A stretch of 64,000 nt of DNA from Mesorhizobium prunaredense (GCF_900156895.1 NZ_FTPD01000034.1:263994-327993), one strand, 5' to 3'. Counted from the stretch's first letter, positions 35,640-45,192 are shown. A program made the numbers and translations. Notes: a model not told the origin generated them from the letters alone.

Positions 35640-38189
35640 TCAGAGATTGCGCAGCACCGGCGCCGCCTTGTGGCCCAGCACCCGCCAGGTGCCGGCGAGG
35701 CCGATGCCGACCGTGACCAGCAAGGCAAAGACGATGGTCGCCACCGCCACATCGGGCATGAAATGCGACGGCAGCGTCATGACCCGCGCGACAACGAACC
35801 ACGCCGCAATGCCGCCTGCCGCCAGCGCGAAGATCGCGGTGGCGAGGCCGATCAGCATGTATTCCAGCGAAAAGGCCGCGATCAGCGTCTTCCTGGTGGC
35901 GCCCAGCGTCTTCAGCACCACCGCATCGTGGATGCGGGCGCGGTTGCCGGCCGCCAGCGCGCCGGCCAGCACCAGCACCGAGGCGATCAGCGCCACGCCG
36001 GCCGCGGCCCTGATCGCGGTGCCGAGTTGCGCCACCAGCCGGTTGACGATGTCGAGCGCGTCCTTGACCCTGACTGTCGTCACCGCGGGAAAGGCACGGG
36101 TGACGGCGTTGAGAAGACGGGCATCGTCGGCCGGCGACGCGCCCTTTTCGGTCAGCGTCGCCAGCCAGCTGTGCGGCGCGCCGGCAAATGTGCTGGGCGA
36201 GAACACCATGACGAAATTGATGCCCATCGACTCCCACTCGACCTGGCGGAAATTGGCGATCTTCGCCGTCACGTTGCGGCCGAGCACGTTGACGGTGACG
36301 GTATCGCCGAGTTTCAGCCCGATCTCTTTGCCTTCCTCGGCCGAAAACGACACCAGCGGCTCGCCGGCATAATTGTCCGGCCACCATGTGCCTTCGGTCA
36401 GCGTCGCATTCGCAGGAATTCTGGCCTCGTAGGTCAGCCCGCGATCGCCGCGCAGCACCCAGGCCCCTTCCGCCGGGACCTTGACCTTGTCGACGTCGAC
36501 GCCGTTCAGCGCCATCACCCGGCCGCGCAGCATCGGCACCTTGACCAGCGTGCCTTGCGGCGCCTCTTTGCCGACCAGCGCCGAGAACGCATCGACATCG
36601 CTGCTCTGGATGTCGACGAAGAAGAAGTTCGGCGCCCGTTCCGGCAGGCTGCCGGAAATCTGCCGCCTGAGATTGCCGTCGATCAGCGCCAGCGTCACCA
36701 GAAGCGTCAGCCCCAGTCCCAGCGACAGCACCACCGACGGCGTCAAGGCGCCCGGCCGATGGATGTTGCCGATGGCGAGCCTGAGCACCGTCGAGCCAAC
36801 GCGTGGGCTCCTTTTGGCGGCCCACTGCACCAGCGCGCCGACAAGGCGCAGCACCAAGAAAGCAAAAATGGTGGCGCCGACGAAGATCGAGGCGATGTAG
36901 CGGTCGCCGGAAAACAGAATGGCCAGCGCCGCCAGCAGCAGCGCGATGCCGAGCGCCGCCGCCGTGTAGAGCGGGCGCGGAAAACCGCGGCTCTCAAAAC
37001 CCATTTCACGAAACAGCGCCGTCGCCGGCACGTCGCGCGCCCGGCCGAGCGGCAGCAGGGCGAAAGCCAGCGTCACCAGCAGCCCGAACAGCGCCGCCAT
37101 GCCGAGCGCGCCGGGATAGAATCCGCCCTCCGCCGGCACCGGAATGATCGACTGGAGCGCCGCGCTCGCCGCGAACGGCATCAGCGCGCCTAGCGCGACG
37201 CCGAGCGTGATGCCAAGTGCGGCGATCATCAGGATCTGCACCAGGTAGACGGCAAAGACGAAACCGCCCGAAGCCCCCAGGCTCTTGAAGGTGGCGATGA
37301 CGCCGCGCTTGCCGTCGAGATAGGCGCGCACCGCATTGGCCACGCCGACGCCGCCGACCACCAGCGCCGTCAGCCCGACCAGCGTCAGGAACTGCGAAAA
37401 CCGTTCGATATTGGCGGACAACGCCGGTGCTGCATTGCTGCGCGTGCGGATCGACCAGCCGGACTCGGGAAAATTCTCCGCCGCCTGATCCTGAATGGCT
37501 TTTATGCGCGCCTCGCCGGTGCCGCCGGGCAGGCGGACCTTGTAGGCGTTCTCGACCAGGCTGCCGGGCTGGATCAAACCGGAAGCGGCAAGCCCGTCCG
37601 TCGAGATCATCAGCCGCGGCGCAAAGCCGAAGCCGTCGGAGACCGCGTCCGGCTCGTTGACGAGCCGGGCGCGCAGTTCGAAGGTGGCGCTGCCCAGCTT
37701 CAGCCGGTCGCCGATCCGAAGGTTCAGCCGCTCGAACAAAAGGTCGGGTGCGGCGGCGCCGAAAACACCGGATTGTTCGCCGAACAATTCCTGCTTCGCC
37801 AGCACCGGCTGGGTCTCCAGCGCGCCATAGAGCGGATAAGCGCCGTCGACCGCCTTGGCTTCGACCAGCGCCTGGTCGGAGCCGTCGTCGAGCCGTGCCA
37901 TCGAGCGCATGTTGGCGCTGTGCGAGACCGTGCCCAGCCCGTCAAGAAAGACGTGCTCGGCCTGCGTCGCGGCGCGCTGATTGAACTGGAAACGAAGATC
38001 GCCGCCGAGCAGCGACTGGCCTTCGTTGGCGACACCGGCGGTAATCGCCCGGGCCACCGAATTGACGCCGCCGATCGCCGCGACGCCAAGCGCAATGCAG
38101 GCAAGGAAGATCAGGAAGCCGGACAGCCCGCCGCGCATCTCGCGCAGCGAGAAGCGGAAGGCGAGCTTCAGCGTGCGCGACAGCGGCAT
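35640..38189 (-). CDS. ABC transporter permease (YbbP/FtsX type)
   Basis: An 849-residue permease with an N-terminal helix, a large periplasmic domain (about residues 60-240), FtsX-like transmembrane blocks (FLTLVGLTALVVGGVGVANA; MIAALGITLGVALGALMP), more helices in the middle, a second periplasmic domain and a C-terminal FtsX block (ALIASVLVLAGALAAGN). It matches the E. coli YbbP type, a predicted export system of unknown substrate. Its ATG overlaps the stop of the ATPase gene by one base, so the two form one transporter. The neighbouring arylesterase gene reproduces the ybbA-ybbP-tesA arrangement. Confidence 0.92.
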   Translation of the reverse strand: MPLSRTLKLAFRFSLREMRGGLSGFLIFLACIALGVAAIGGVNSVARAITAGVANEGQSLLGGDLRFQFNQRAATQAEHVFLDGLGTVSHSANMRSMARLDDGSDQALVEAKAVDGAYPLYGALETQPVLAKQELFGEQSGVFGAAAPDLLFERLNLRIGDRLKLGSATFELRARLVNEPDAVSDGFGFAPRLMISTDGLAASGLIQPGSLVENAYKVRLPGGTGEARIKAIQDQAAENFPESGWSIRTRSNAAPALSANIERFSQFLTLVGLTALVVGGVGVANAVRAYLDGKRGVIATFKSLGASGGFVFAVYLVQILMIAALGITLGVALGALMPFAASAALQSIIPVPAEGGFYPGALGMAALFGLLVTLAFALLPLGRARDVPATALFREMGFESRGFPRPLYTAAALGIALLLAALAILFSGDRYIASIFVGATIFAFLVLRLVGALVQWAAKRSPRVGSTVLRLAIGNIHRPGALTPSVVLSLGLGLTLLVTLALIDGNLRRQISGSLPERAPNFFFVDIQSSDVDAFSALVGKEAPQGTLVKVPMLRGRVMALNGVDVDKVKVPAEGAWVLRGDRGLTYEARIPANATLTEGTWWPDNYAGEPLVSFSAEEGKEIGLKLGDTVTVNVLGRNVTAKIANFRQVEWESMGINFVMVFSPSTFAGAPHSWLATLTEKGASPADDARLLNAVTRAFPAVTTVRVKDALDIVNRLVAQLGTAIRAAAGVALIASVLVLAGALAAGNRARIHDAVVLKTLGATRKTLIAAFSLEYMLIGLATAIFALAAGGIAAWFVVARVMTLPSHFMPDVAVATIVFALLVTVGIGLAGTWRVLGHKAAPVLRNL

Positions 38190-38899
38190 CAGGCCGGCAC
38201 CTTGCCCGGCTTTGGAACTGGTTCTGGCGCGTCCTCGATCCGGCCCGACCGCATCGACACTTGCCGGGAGCAGCGTGCGGCGAGCGCTGGATCGTGGGTG
38301 ACCAGCACCAGCGTCATGCCGCGCTCGGCCGCTTTGGCGAACAGGAGATCGGCGACCTGCCGTCCCGTTGCCTGGTCCAGGTTGCCGGTCGGCTCGTCGG
38401 CGATCAGGATGCGCGGCGAAGGCGCCAGCGCCCGGGCGATCGCCACACGCTGCTGTTCGCCGCCGGACAATTCGCCGGGGTAGTGAGTGACGCGGTCGCT
38501 CAATCCCACCGCCTCGAGCTCCCGCGCCGCCACCCCGAACGGATTCTCATGACCGGCAAGTTCCAGCGGCACTGCGACATTTTCGAGCGCCGTCATGTTG
38601 GGAATGAGGTGGAAGGACTGGAAGACGATGCCAATGTTTCGCCCACGAAACGATGCGATCTGGTCTTCGCTCTTGCCGTTCAGCAATTCGCCGGCAATCC
38701 GTACCGTACCCGAATCAACCCTTTCCAAGCCGGCCAAAACCATCAGCAGCGTCGACTTTCCCGAGCCCGACGGACCGACGATGCCGGTCGCCTCGCCACT
38801 TGCCACGTCTAGGCTGACGCCTTTCAGCACATGGACGGAAGACGCTCCTTCGCCTAGCGTCAGCGATACGTTTTTCAGCGCGATGACGGCTTCTGTCAA
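38189..38899 (-). CDS. ABC transporter ATP-binding protein (YbbA type)
   Basis: A 236-residue MacB/LolD-like ATPase. Walker A is GPSGSGKSTLL, Q-loop FQSFHLIPNM, signature LSGGEQQRVAIARAL, Walker B ILIADEPTGNLD and switch His VTHDPAL. TTG 38899 is the only plausible start: the frame runs into a stop four codons upstream, and AGGA lies 10 bases before the TTG. It couples to the permease by a one-base overlap and is divergent from the arylesterase gene, with 85 bases between them. Confidence 0.92.
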   Translation of the reverse strand: MTEAVIALKNVSLTLGEGASSVHVLKGVSLDVASGEATGIVGPSGSGKSTLLMVLAGLERVDSGTVRIAGELLNGKSEDQIASFRGRNIGIVFQSFHLIPNMTALENVAVPLELAGHENPFGVAARELEAVGLSDRVTHYPGELSGGEQQRVAIARALAPSPRILIADEPTGNLDQATGRQVADLLFAKAAERGMTLVLVTHDPALAARCSRQVSMRSGRIEDAPEPVPKPGKVPA

Positions 38900-38984
38900 A
38901 ATAAAATCGTCCTATATGGGAAAGGGAGGCCAGAATTCCGCCTACCGCCAGTTTAATGTTCTCGGTCATATGGGGCCCTGCCGC

Positions 38985-39629
38985 ATGGCTTTCAAACACC
39001 GACTTGCCGCAGCCTTCGTCCTTTTCCTCGGAATTTGGGGCGCCATTTCTTCGGCGCGCGCCGAGCCGTTCAAGATCGTCGGCTTCGGCGACAGCCTGAT
39101 GGCAGGCTTTGGCCTCGGACCGGACGAAGGCTTCACCCAAAAACTTGAGGCAGCACTCCGCGCCAAGGGCCACGATGTGACGGTCGCCAATGCCGGTGTC
39201 TCCGGCGATACGTCGAGTGGCGGCCTGTCGCGGCTCGACTGGTCGGTGCCGGACGGCACGCAGCTTGTCATTCTCGAACTCGGTGCCAACGACATGCTGC
39301 GCGGCGTTTCTCCCGATATCACGCAGAAAAATCTGGACGCCATGCTGGCGAAGCTGAAGCAGCGCAACATCGCCGTGCTGCTGGCCGGCATGCGCGCCGC
39401 CCCCAATCTCGGCGCCGACTACCAGAACGGCTTTGACGCTATCTTCCCGAAACTGGCGGAAAAATACGGCGTTCCGCTCTATCCATTCTTTCTCGACGGC
39501 GTCGCCGGCGAACCAGCTATGCAACTTGAGGACGGCCTGCACCCGAATGCCAAGGGCATCGACCGCATGGTCGAGCGCATACTGCCGGATGTCGAGAAAG
39601 CCATTGCCGTGGTCAAGGGCAACTCTTGA
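38985..39629 (+). CDS. tesA: GDSL arylesterase / lysophospholipase (TesA type)
   Basis: A 214-residue SGNH hydrolase. A signal peptide (KHRLAAAFVLFLGIWGAISS, cleaved near ARA-EP) targets it to the periplasm. Block I GFGDSLMAGFGLG has the catalytic Ser, block II Gly in GVSGDTSSGG, block III ELGANDMLRG with the Asn, and block V DGLHPNAKG with the catalytic Asp and His. In E. coli TesA is a broad-range thioesterase/lysophospholipase encoded next to ybbAP, as here. Start ATG 38985 is chosen; ATG 38970 is possible. Confidence 0.93.
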   Translation: MAFKHRLAAAFVLFLGIWGAISSARAEPFKIVGFGDSLMAGFGLGPDEGFTQKLEAALRAKGHDVTVANAGVSGDTSSGGLSRLDWSVPDGTQLVILELGANDMLRGVSPDITQKNLDAMLAKLKQRNIAVLLAGMRAAPNLGADYQNGFDAIFPKLAEKYGVPLYPFFLDGVAGEPAMQLEDGLHPNAKGIDRMVERILPDVEKAIAVVKGNS

Positions 39630-39769
39630 AGGGACCGGATTTCGATGAGGCTACGTATTCCCCACACGATTTGATTTTAGGTCAGGTGCAACCAACAAAC
39701 CGCTTGCCCCGCTCGATTTTCGATGATTCGCTAGGGACAAGAGTTCGATTCGAGGACAGGAGGCTTACC

Positions 39770-40366
39770 ATGCCGCGTCTTTTCACCGCCCTCGAAATTC
39801 CGCGTGACGCCGCCCTTTCGCTGTCCCTGCTCCGGGGCGGCCTGCCCCGGGCCCGCTGGATCGACGTCGAGAACTACCATATGACGCTGCGCTTCATCGG
39901 CGACGTCGAGGGCCATGTCGCCGACGAGATCGCCAACGCACTCGACCGCGTCCACCGCCCTTCCTTCGCGCTGACACTGTCCGGCGTCGGCGCCTTCGGC
40001 CAGAAGAAACCGCACGCGGTGTGGGCCGGCGTCTCCGCCTCGCCCGATCTTGCGTCGCTGCAAGCCGAGATCGAGCGCATCTGCCAACGCCTCGGCATTC
40101 CCGCCGACCCGCGCAAATTCATGCCGCATGTGACGCTGGCCAGGTTGCGCAATTCGAGCCCGCTCGACGTCGCCCAGTATCTTTCGGCGCGCGGCAATTT
40201 TTCGACGCTGCCCTTCCGTGTCGGCCGCTTCGTCCTGATGTCGTCGCGCGATTCGGTCGGCGGCGGACCCTACATCGTCGAGGAGGCCTGGCCGCTGTCG
40301 GGCGCCGACAGCCGTGCCTCGAGCCGCGTCGCCAGCGCCTCCGACGCTTCGCGGATCATGCGGTAG
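39770..40366 (+). CDS. thpR: RNA 2',3'-cyclic phosphodiesterase
   Basis: A 198-residue member of the 2H phosphoesterase superfamily. Both HxT motifs are present: NYHMTLRFIG (about residue 37) and MPHVTLARLR (about 120). ThpR/LigT opens 2',3'-cyclic phosphates on RNA or tRNA halves and was once called 2'-5' RNA ligase. Start ATG 39770 has AGGAGG upstream. The last 97 bases overlap, antisense, the 3' end of the phosphatase gene, so the C-terminal tail (ADSRASSRVASASDASRI) is dictated partly by the opposing gene. Confidence 0.9.
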   Translation: MPRLFTALEIPRDAALSLSLLRGGLPRARWIDVENYHMTLRFIGDVEGHVADEIANALDRVHRPSFALTLSGVGAFGQKKPHAVWAGVSASPDLASLQAEIERICQRLGIPADPRKFMPHVTLARLRNSSPLDVAQYLSARGNFSTLPFRVGRFVLMSSRDSVGGGPYIVEEAWPLSGADSRASSRVASASDASRIMR

Positions 40367-40788
40367 ACCGAGGCAAACGCCTCCGGCCCCTGCCGATAGG
40401 GGTCCGGCACGTCGCCTACCCTTCCCTCGGCGAACTCGAGGAACAGACGGACCCGGTCGCGCATGGCGGCAGGCACCAGCGCTTTAAGATCCCGGAGATT
40501 CGATCGGTCCATGGCGAGAATGAGGTCGAAACGCGAAAAATCGTCCGGCGTCAGTTTGCGCGCCGTCTGTCCGGAAATATCGACGCCGTGCCGCTCTGCG
40601 ATCGAGATCGAGCGCGGGTCGGGTGCCGAGCCGGCTTCCCAGTCGCTGGTCCCGGCCGAATCGAGCAGGATATCCCGATCGAGGCCGCGCTCGGCCAGGA
40701 CGGCGCGCAGCACGCCCTCGGCCAGTGGCGAGCGGCAGATATTGCCGAGACAGACGAAGAGAATGGATTTTATCGGCTTTGCGCTCAT
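40270..40788 (-). CDS. low molecular weight protein-tyrosine phosphatase
   Basis: A 172-residue phosphatase with the P-loop CLGNICRSP (C-X5-R-S) at about residue 13 and the DPY motif in DVPDPYRQGPE holding the catalytic acid. It acts in the cytoplasm on tyrosine-phosphorylated proteins, or on low-molecular substrates. The start ATG 40788 (MSAKPIKSILFVC) is preferred to a longer frame. The final residues, after the domain (EARLSAPDSGQASSTM), lie antisense to thpR. Confidence 0.93.
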   Translation of the reverse strand: MSAKPIKSILFVCLGNICRSPLAEGVLRAVLAERGLDRDILLDSAGTSDWEAGSAPDPRSISIAERHGVDISGQTARKLTPDDFSRFDLILAMDRSNLRDLKALVPAAMRDRVRLFLEFAEGRVGDVPDPYRQGPEAFASVYRMIREASEALATRLEARLSAPDSGQASSTM

Positions 40789-40840
40789 CGATCCGGCACT
40801 ATGCTGAAGACTGCAAATCCAGATAGCACGGGAAACGACC

Positions 40841-41134
40841 ATGGCGAGAGAGAAACTGAGCAGTGAGGCGGTCGCCGAGGCGCTGGCCGGGCTCGACGGC
40901 TGGTCGCTGGCCAAGGACGGCGGCTCGATCGCGCGCAGCTTCACCTTCAGCGATTTTTCCGAAGCCTTCGCATTCATGACCCGCGTCGCTCTGGCGGCGG
41001 AGAAGGTCGACCATCACCCCGACTGGTCGAACGTCTACAACACCGTGAACGTGACGCTGAACACCCATGATGCCGGCGGCCTGACCGCGCTCGACTTCGA
41101 ACTGGCCAGGATGATGAACCGCTATTTCGGTTAG
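40841..41134 (+). CDS. phhB: 4a-hydroxytetrahydrobiopterin dehydratase
   Basis: A 97-residue pterin-4a-carbinolamine dehydratase. The active-site motif EKVDHHPDWSNVYNTV contains the conserved His-His-Pro and Trp. It recycles the pterin cofactor of phenylalanine hydroxylase; no phenylalanine hydroxylase gene lies in the window, so it may have another pterin-related role. Start ATG 40841 (MAREKLSSE). It is divergent from the phosphatase gene, 52 bases away. Confidence 0.94.
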   Translation: MAREKLSSEAVAEALAGLDGWSLAKDGGSIARSFTFSDFSEAFAFMTRVALAAEKVDHHPDWSNVYNTVNVTLNTHDAGGLTALDFELARMMNRYFG

Positions 41135-41276
41135 GTCGTTGGAGATTTGTCGATGCTGTAGCCCGATTTTCAGGCCGGGGAACGGTCGCGCTCTTGTAGT
41201 GGACTGGAGCTTTCACCACATTTTCCGCTGGCAGGCGCGCGTGGAACGCCATGCGCAGCCTCGTTAGGAGAGACTG

Positions 41277-41639
41277 ATGGCGCAAAAATCAGGTTTTGAT
41301 TTCTTCGGCTTTGGCGGCAAGCCGGGCGACGAGAGCGAAGTGCGCGAGAAATTCTGGCGCACGGCCAAGCGGGCTGCCCGGCAGATCCCGTTCATGGAAG
41401 AGCTGGTCGCCGCCTATTACTGCGCCATGGACAAGAACACGCCGCTGCGCGCCAAGGGCATCCTGGTGGCGGCGCTCGGCTATTTCGTGCTGCCGGCTGA
41501 CGTCATCCCCGACTTCGTCCTCGGACTGGGCTTTACCGACGACATCGCCGTGCTGACCGCCGCGATCACCACCGTCAAAGCCCACATCACATCAGCGCAT
41601 CGGCTCGCCGCCAAACAGGCGATTGCCGACAACGGCTGA
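41277..41639 (+). CDS. YkvA family (DUF1232) protein
   Basis: A 120-residue protein with the DUF1232 core KGILVAALGYFVLPADVIPD, followed by LGFTDDIAVLTAAI. The domain is a short membrane-associated hairpin of unknown function. Start ATG 41277 has TAGGAGAG upstream. It lies 142 bases after phhB and appears alone. Confidence 0.88.
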   Translation: MAQKSGFDFFGFGGKPGDESEVREKFWRTAKRAARQIPFMEELVAAYYCAMDKNTPLRAKGILVAALGYFVLPADVIPDFVLGLGFTDDIAVLTAAITTVKAHITSAHRLAAKQAIADNG

Positions 41640-41861
41640 GCCGGCGATAAGGCAGAAAAGTCAAACTCTTGCCGCTTTCGTGGCATCCAAGTCGCGAAAG
41701 GGACGTTGCAACTGCCGCTTTCGAGCGACGGGCGCAAGGATGGCGGCGGTTTCCTGGGGTGGATGTCCTTTTCCCAAAGGAAGTTCACCGTTTGGTAACC
41801 CAGATTAAATCAAAATGAAGCGACGGGCAGGACGCCGAGCCGGCCTGCCTCCGCACCATAT

Positions 41862-42377
41862 ATGGGAAAAGCGATGCGCGGATTGATTGCTACAATTTCG
41901 AGCCTGGCACTGGTGGCCATGACAGCGCCGGCTCTGGCGCAGTCCGCAACCAAGATCGGCCAGCACAATGCCTGGGGCACCTACAGCTACCAGGCGTCGG
42001 GCGGCAAGGTTTGCTATGTGTTGACCGTGCCGACCGACAAGCAGCCGCCGACGCTTGACCATGGCGACATGTTCTTCTTCGTCAGCCAGCGGCCGGGACA
42101 GCAAGTGTCTTACGAGCCGCAATTCATCGCCGGCTACAATTTCCAGGAAAACTCCAAGGCCACCGTCACCATCGACGGCAAGAGCTTTTCGATGTTCACC
42201 CGCGGCAAGTCGGCCTGGGTCGAAAACGCCGCCGAGGAGCCGGTGCTGATCGCCGCAATGAAGTCTGGCAGCGACATGAAGGTGCAGGCGAAGTCCGGCC
42301 GCGGTAACACCACGACCTATGTCTTTTCGCTGAAAGGCATTTCGGCGGCGCTGTCGTCCATCGCCAGGTGCAAATAG
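41862..42377 (+). CDS. invasion-associated locus B (IalB)-family periplasmic protein
   Basis: A 171-residue secreted protein with a signal peptide (MRGLIATISSLALVAMTAPA, cleaved at ALA-QS). The mature part has WGTYSYQASGGKVCYVLTVP and ends SLKGISAALSSIARCK, two Cys that may pair. This matches the IalB family, first seen in Bartonella invasion but widespread in rhizobia, where the role is unknown. ATG 41874 is an alternative start with a better GGGAAAA site. Confidence 0.85.
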   Translation: MGKAMRGLIATISSLALVAMTAPALAQSATKIGQHNAWGTYSYQASGGKVCYVLTVPTDKQPPTLDHGDMFFFVSQRPGQQVSYEPQFIAGYNFQENSKATVTIDGKSFSMFTRGKSAWVENAAEEPVLIAAMKSGSDMKVQAKSGRGNTTTYVFSLKGISAALSSIARCK

Positions 42378-42551
42378 CCGGGTTTGAGTGAGCGGCCGGG
42401 CCGTGCCTGGCGCGGCTCTCCCTTCACTCCCCTTGTGGGAGAAGGTAAAGATCGCCCCTGCATGACTCCGCCGTCAAGCTGTGCTATGCGCCGCGCTTCA
42501 TTTCGGGCACGATGCTGTAATCGGCCGTAAATCGCTTATATTGGCGCAACA

Positions 42552-43787
42552 ATGACCCTTTCATTCGACGTTACCACCGAGGGCGCCCGTGATGCGTTGC
42601 GCGCCCGCGCCACGCCGGCCGAGAAACCGTCGCTGATCGGCCTGACCCGGGCCGAGCTTGGCGCTGCCCTCGTTGCATCAGGCATCGTGCCGGAGCGCCA
42701 GGCCAGGATGCGCGCCCAGCAGCTCTGGCACTGGATGTATGTGCGCGGCGTCTCCGACTTTGCCGGAATGTTCAACATCTCCAAGGATTTGCGCGCCGAA
42801 CTCGACAAGCATTTCACCGTCGCCAGGCCCGAGATCGTCGAGGAGCAGATTTCCTCCGACGGCACGCGCAAATGGCTGTTTCGCTTTCCGCCGCGCGGCG
42901 CCGGCCGGCCGGTCGAGATCGAAACTGTCTACATTCCCGAAGAAGGCCGCGGCACGCTCTGCATCTCCTCACAGGTCGGTTGCACGCTGACCTGCTCCTT
43001 TTGCCACACCGGCACGCAGAAGCTGGTGCGCAACCTGACCGCAGAGGAAATCCTCGCCCAGCTTCTGACCGCCCGCGACCGGCTCGGCGATTTCCCCGAC
43101 CGCGACACGCCTGATGGCGCGGTCGTTCCGGCCGAGGGCCGGAAAGTGTCCAACATCGTCATGATGGGCATGGGCGAGCCGCTCTACAATTTCGAGGCGG
43201 TGAAGAAGGCGCTGCTGATCGCGTCCGACGGCGACGGGCTTTCGCTATCGAAGAGACGCATCACGCTGTCGACTTCCGGCGTCGTGCCGGAGATCTTCCG
43301 CACCGGCGAGGAGATCGGTGTCATGCTGGCGATCTCGCTGCACGCCACCAATGACGATTTGCGCGACCTTTTGGTGCCGATCAACAAAAAATATCCGTTG
43401 AAAGAGCTGATCGCCGCCTGCCGCGCCTATCCCGGCCTGTCGAACGCCCGCCGCATCACCTTCGAATATGTGATGCTGAAGGACGTCAACGATTCGATCG
43501 AGGACGCCAAGGGACTGATCAAGCTGCTCAAGGGCATTCCGGCCAAGATCAATCTGATCCCGTTCAATCCGTGGCCGGGCACCAACTACCAGTGCTCGGA
43601 CTGGGAGACGATCGAGAAATTCGCCGACTACATCAACAATGCCGGCTATGCCTCGCCGATCCGCACGCCGCGCGGCCGCGACATCCTCGCCGCCTGCGGC
43701 CAGCTCAAGTCGGAGTCCGAGCGCATGCGCAAGGTCGATCGGCTCGCCCTGGAAGCGATGATGATCGCGGGGCACGGCGAGGCGTGA
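42552..43787 (+). CDS. rlmN: 23S rRNA (adenine2503-C2)-methyltransferase
   Basis: Radical-SAM enzyme methylating A2503 of 23S rRNA and A37 of some tRNAs. The 411-residue protein contains the cluster motif CTLTCSFCHTGTQ (CxxxCxxC, about residue 149), MMGMGEPLYNFEAV, and the second catalytic Cys near the C-terminus in RGRDILAACGQL. The N-terminal HhH-like part includes QLWHWMYVRGVSDF. Its last bases overlap a downstream membrane-protein gene (GTGA), so the two are cotranslated. Confidence 0.96.
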   Translation: MTLSFDVTTEGARDALRARATPAEKPSLIGLTRAELGAALVASGIVPERQARMRAQQLWHWMYVRGVSDFAGMFNISKDLRAELDKHFTVARPEIVEEQISSDGTRKWLFRFPPRGAGRPVEIETVYIPEEGRGTLCISSQVGCTLTCSFCHTGTQKLVRNLTAEEILAQLLTARDRLGDFPDRDTPDGAVVPAEGRKVSNIVMMGMGEPLYNFEAVKKALLIASDGDGLSLSKRRITLSTSGVVPEIFRTGEEIGVMLAISLHATNDDLRDLLVPINKKYPLKELIAACRAYPGLSNARRITFEYVMLKDVNDSIEDAKGLIKLLKGIPAKINLIPFNPWPGTNYQCSDWETIEKFADYINNAGYASPIRTPRGRDILAACGQLKSESERMRKVDRLALEAMMIAGHGEA

Positions 43788-44263
43788 ACCGCCTTGTCGC
43801 CTACTTCATCCGCTTCGCCATCATCCTGATCGGTTATGGCGTCGCCGCGCTGGCGGCCAGCGCCTTCCTCAACATCATGTTTCTGGCGTCGCTGAGCTAC
43901 ACGCCGGAGCACGCGCAGCCGGCGGCGACGGCCTCGCTGTATTTTTCAATCCCCTTCGTTGCGCTGTTCGTCGCCTATTTCGCTTTCATGCCGGCAGCGG
44001 TGGCGATTCTCGTCTCGGAAACCCTCGGACGGCGCGACTGGCTGTTCTATGCGCTGGCGGGCGCTGTGGTCGCGGCGGTCTTCCTCGGCTTCGTCCACCG
44101 GACCGCCGACGCCAATTTCGAGATCACCGACCCGCGCGTCGCCGCTGCCGTGATCGGCAGCGGCATGGTCGGCGGCATTTTCTACTGGCTGAGTGCCGGG
44201 CGCTCGGCCGGAAGCTGGCGCCAAGCCGGAAGATCTATTTCGCCTGGGCGGTCAGGATCTTGA
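43784..44263 (+). CDS. four-helix membrane protein coupled to rlmN
   Basis: No named family recognised. A 159-residue protein with four hydrophobic segments (about 5-32, 45-72, 80-98 and 118-137) and a basic Ser/Arg tail. It starts at GTG 43784, overlapping the rlmN stop by four bases. Similar small genes often follow rlmN in Rhizobiales, from memory. The last 29 bases overlap, antisense, the end of the LysE-type gene. Confidence 0.75.
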   Translation: MNRLVAYFIRFAIILIGYGVAALAASAFLNIMFLASLSYTPEHAQPAATASLYFSIPFVALFVAYFAFMPAAVAILVSETLGRRDWLFYALAGAVVAAVFLGFVHRTADANFEITDPRVAAAVIGSGMVGGIFYWLSAGRSAGSWRQAGRSISPGRSGS

Positions 44264-44876
44264 GCGCAAAGGCGGAAAACACCCCGGCGAACAGATAGTC
44301 GACGGCACGCGTTACCCGCGGGCTGGCTTTCATCGCGCTCGAGAACTTTTCTGCCGCAAAGACCATCGGCGCTGTTACGGGGATCGACAGCACGACGAAC
44401 ATCGCCCCGAGGAAGAACAGTTTTCCGGGCGCGTTGGGATCATGCGCCGAGACGAACTGCGGCAGGAAGGTCATGAAGAACAGGATGATCTTCGGGTTGA
44501 GCAGATTGACGCCGAGCCCTGCCGCCCAGGCGCGAAACAGCGAAATCTCCGGCCCGCTCTTCTTCTCGGGCGAAAACGCCGAACCCTTGGTGATCGCCTG
44601 CCACGCCAGGAAGACGAGATAGCCGGCGCCGAAGATCTTCAGGGCCAGGAAAGACATCGGCGAGGCGACGATCAGCGCCGAGATGCCGACCACCACCAGC
44701 GTGGTGTGGATCAGCGTACCGAACAGCGCGCCGGCCATCGAGGCAAAGCCGATGGCCCGGCCATGGCTCAGCGTGCGCGACACGAACAGCGTCATGTCGG
44801 GCCCGGGCGTGATCGCCAGGATCACGGTGGCGATAGCGAACTGGATCAGCGTGGTGGTGTCGGGAATGAAGGACAT
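44235..44876 (-). CDS. LysE/RhtB family amino-acid exporter
   Basis: A 213-residue exporter with six hydrophobic segments. The signature TPGPDMTLFVSRTLSHGRAI is at about residue 25, and LNPKIILFFMTFLPQFV is at about 125, both typical of RhtB-type homoserine/threonine/other amino-acid efflux proteins. The exported compound is unknown. Start ATG 44876. It converges with the rlmN-linked membrane protein, with a 29-base tail overlap. Confidence 0.92.
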   Translation of the reverse strand: MSFIPDTTTLIQFAIATVILAITPGPDMTLFVSRTLSHGRAIGFASMAGALFGTLIHTTLVVVGISALIVASPMSFLALKIFGAGYLVFLAWQAITKGSAFSPEKKSGPEISLFRAWAAGLGVNLLNPKIILFFMTFLPQFVSAHDPNAPGKLFFLGAMFVVLSIPVTAPMVFAAEKFSSAMKASPRVTRAVDYLFAGVFSAFALKILTAQAK

Positions 44877-45010
44877 CTGCGGCCCCTGGATAAAGAAAGC
44901 GCAGCCTATAGCGCAGGTGTTTTATAGACGCCAGCTTCTCGCCAGCACGGAGTCTGGTCTAGCGAGTCGAAACAGCGATGTCCGTTGGTGGTTGGCGAAG
45001 GCGCAGCGAC

Positions 45011-45192
45011 ATCCGATCTCCGCCCTTGCGGGGGAGATGTCCGGCAGGACAGTGGGAAGGATCGCCGGCCTCCGACTTCATCCATTCCCAACCGGAATCA
45101 GCTTGAGGGCTTGGTCGTGATGTCAGGTCGGAGGGACAGCACCCCACTCTGCCCTATCGGGCATCTCCCCCGCAAGGGGGGAGATCGGCAGC
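45011..45192. repeat. family A repeat pair upstream of argG
   Basis: 45011-45060 (atccgatctccgcccttgcg ggggagatgtccggcaggac) and 45141-45192 are inverted copies with a CTCCCCC/GGGGGAG core. With the surrounding spacer they occupy about half of the 408-base gap 44877-45284 between the LysE gene and argG; no gene is visible in the rest. Confidence 0.8.

Noticed and set aside
35670..37193. A 507-codon plus-strand frame
   Set aside because: Antisense to the ABC permease; no domain, low-complexity Arg/Gln/His sequence.
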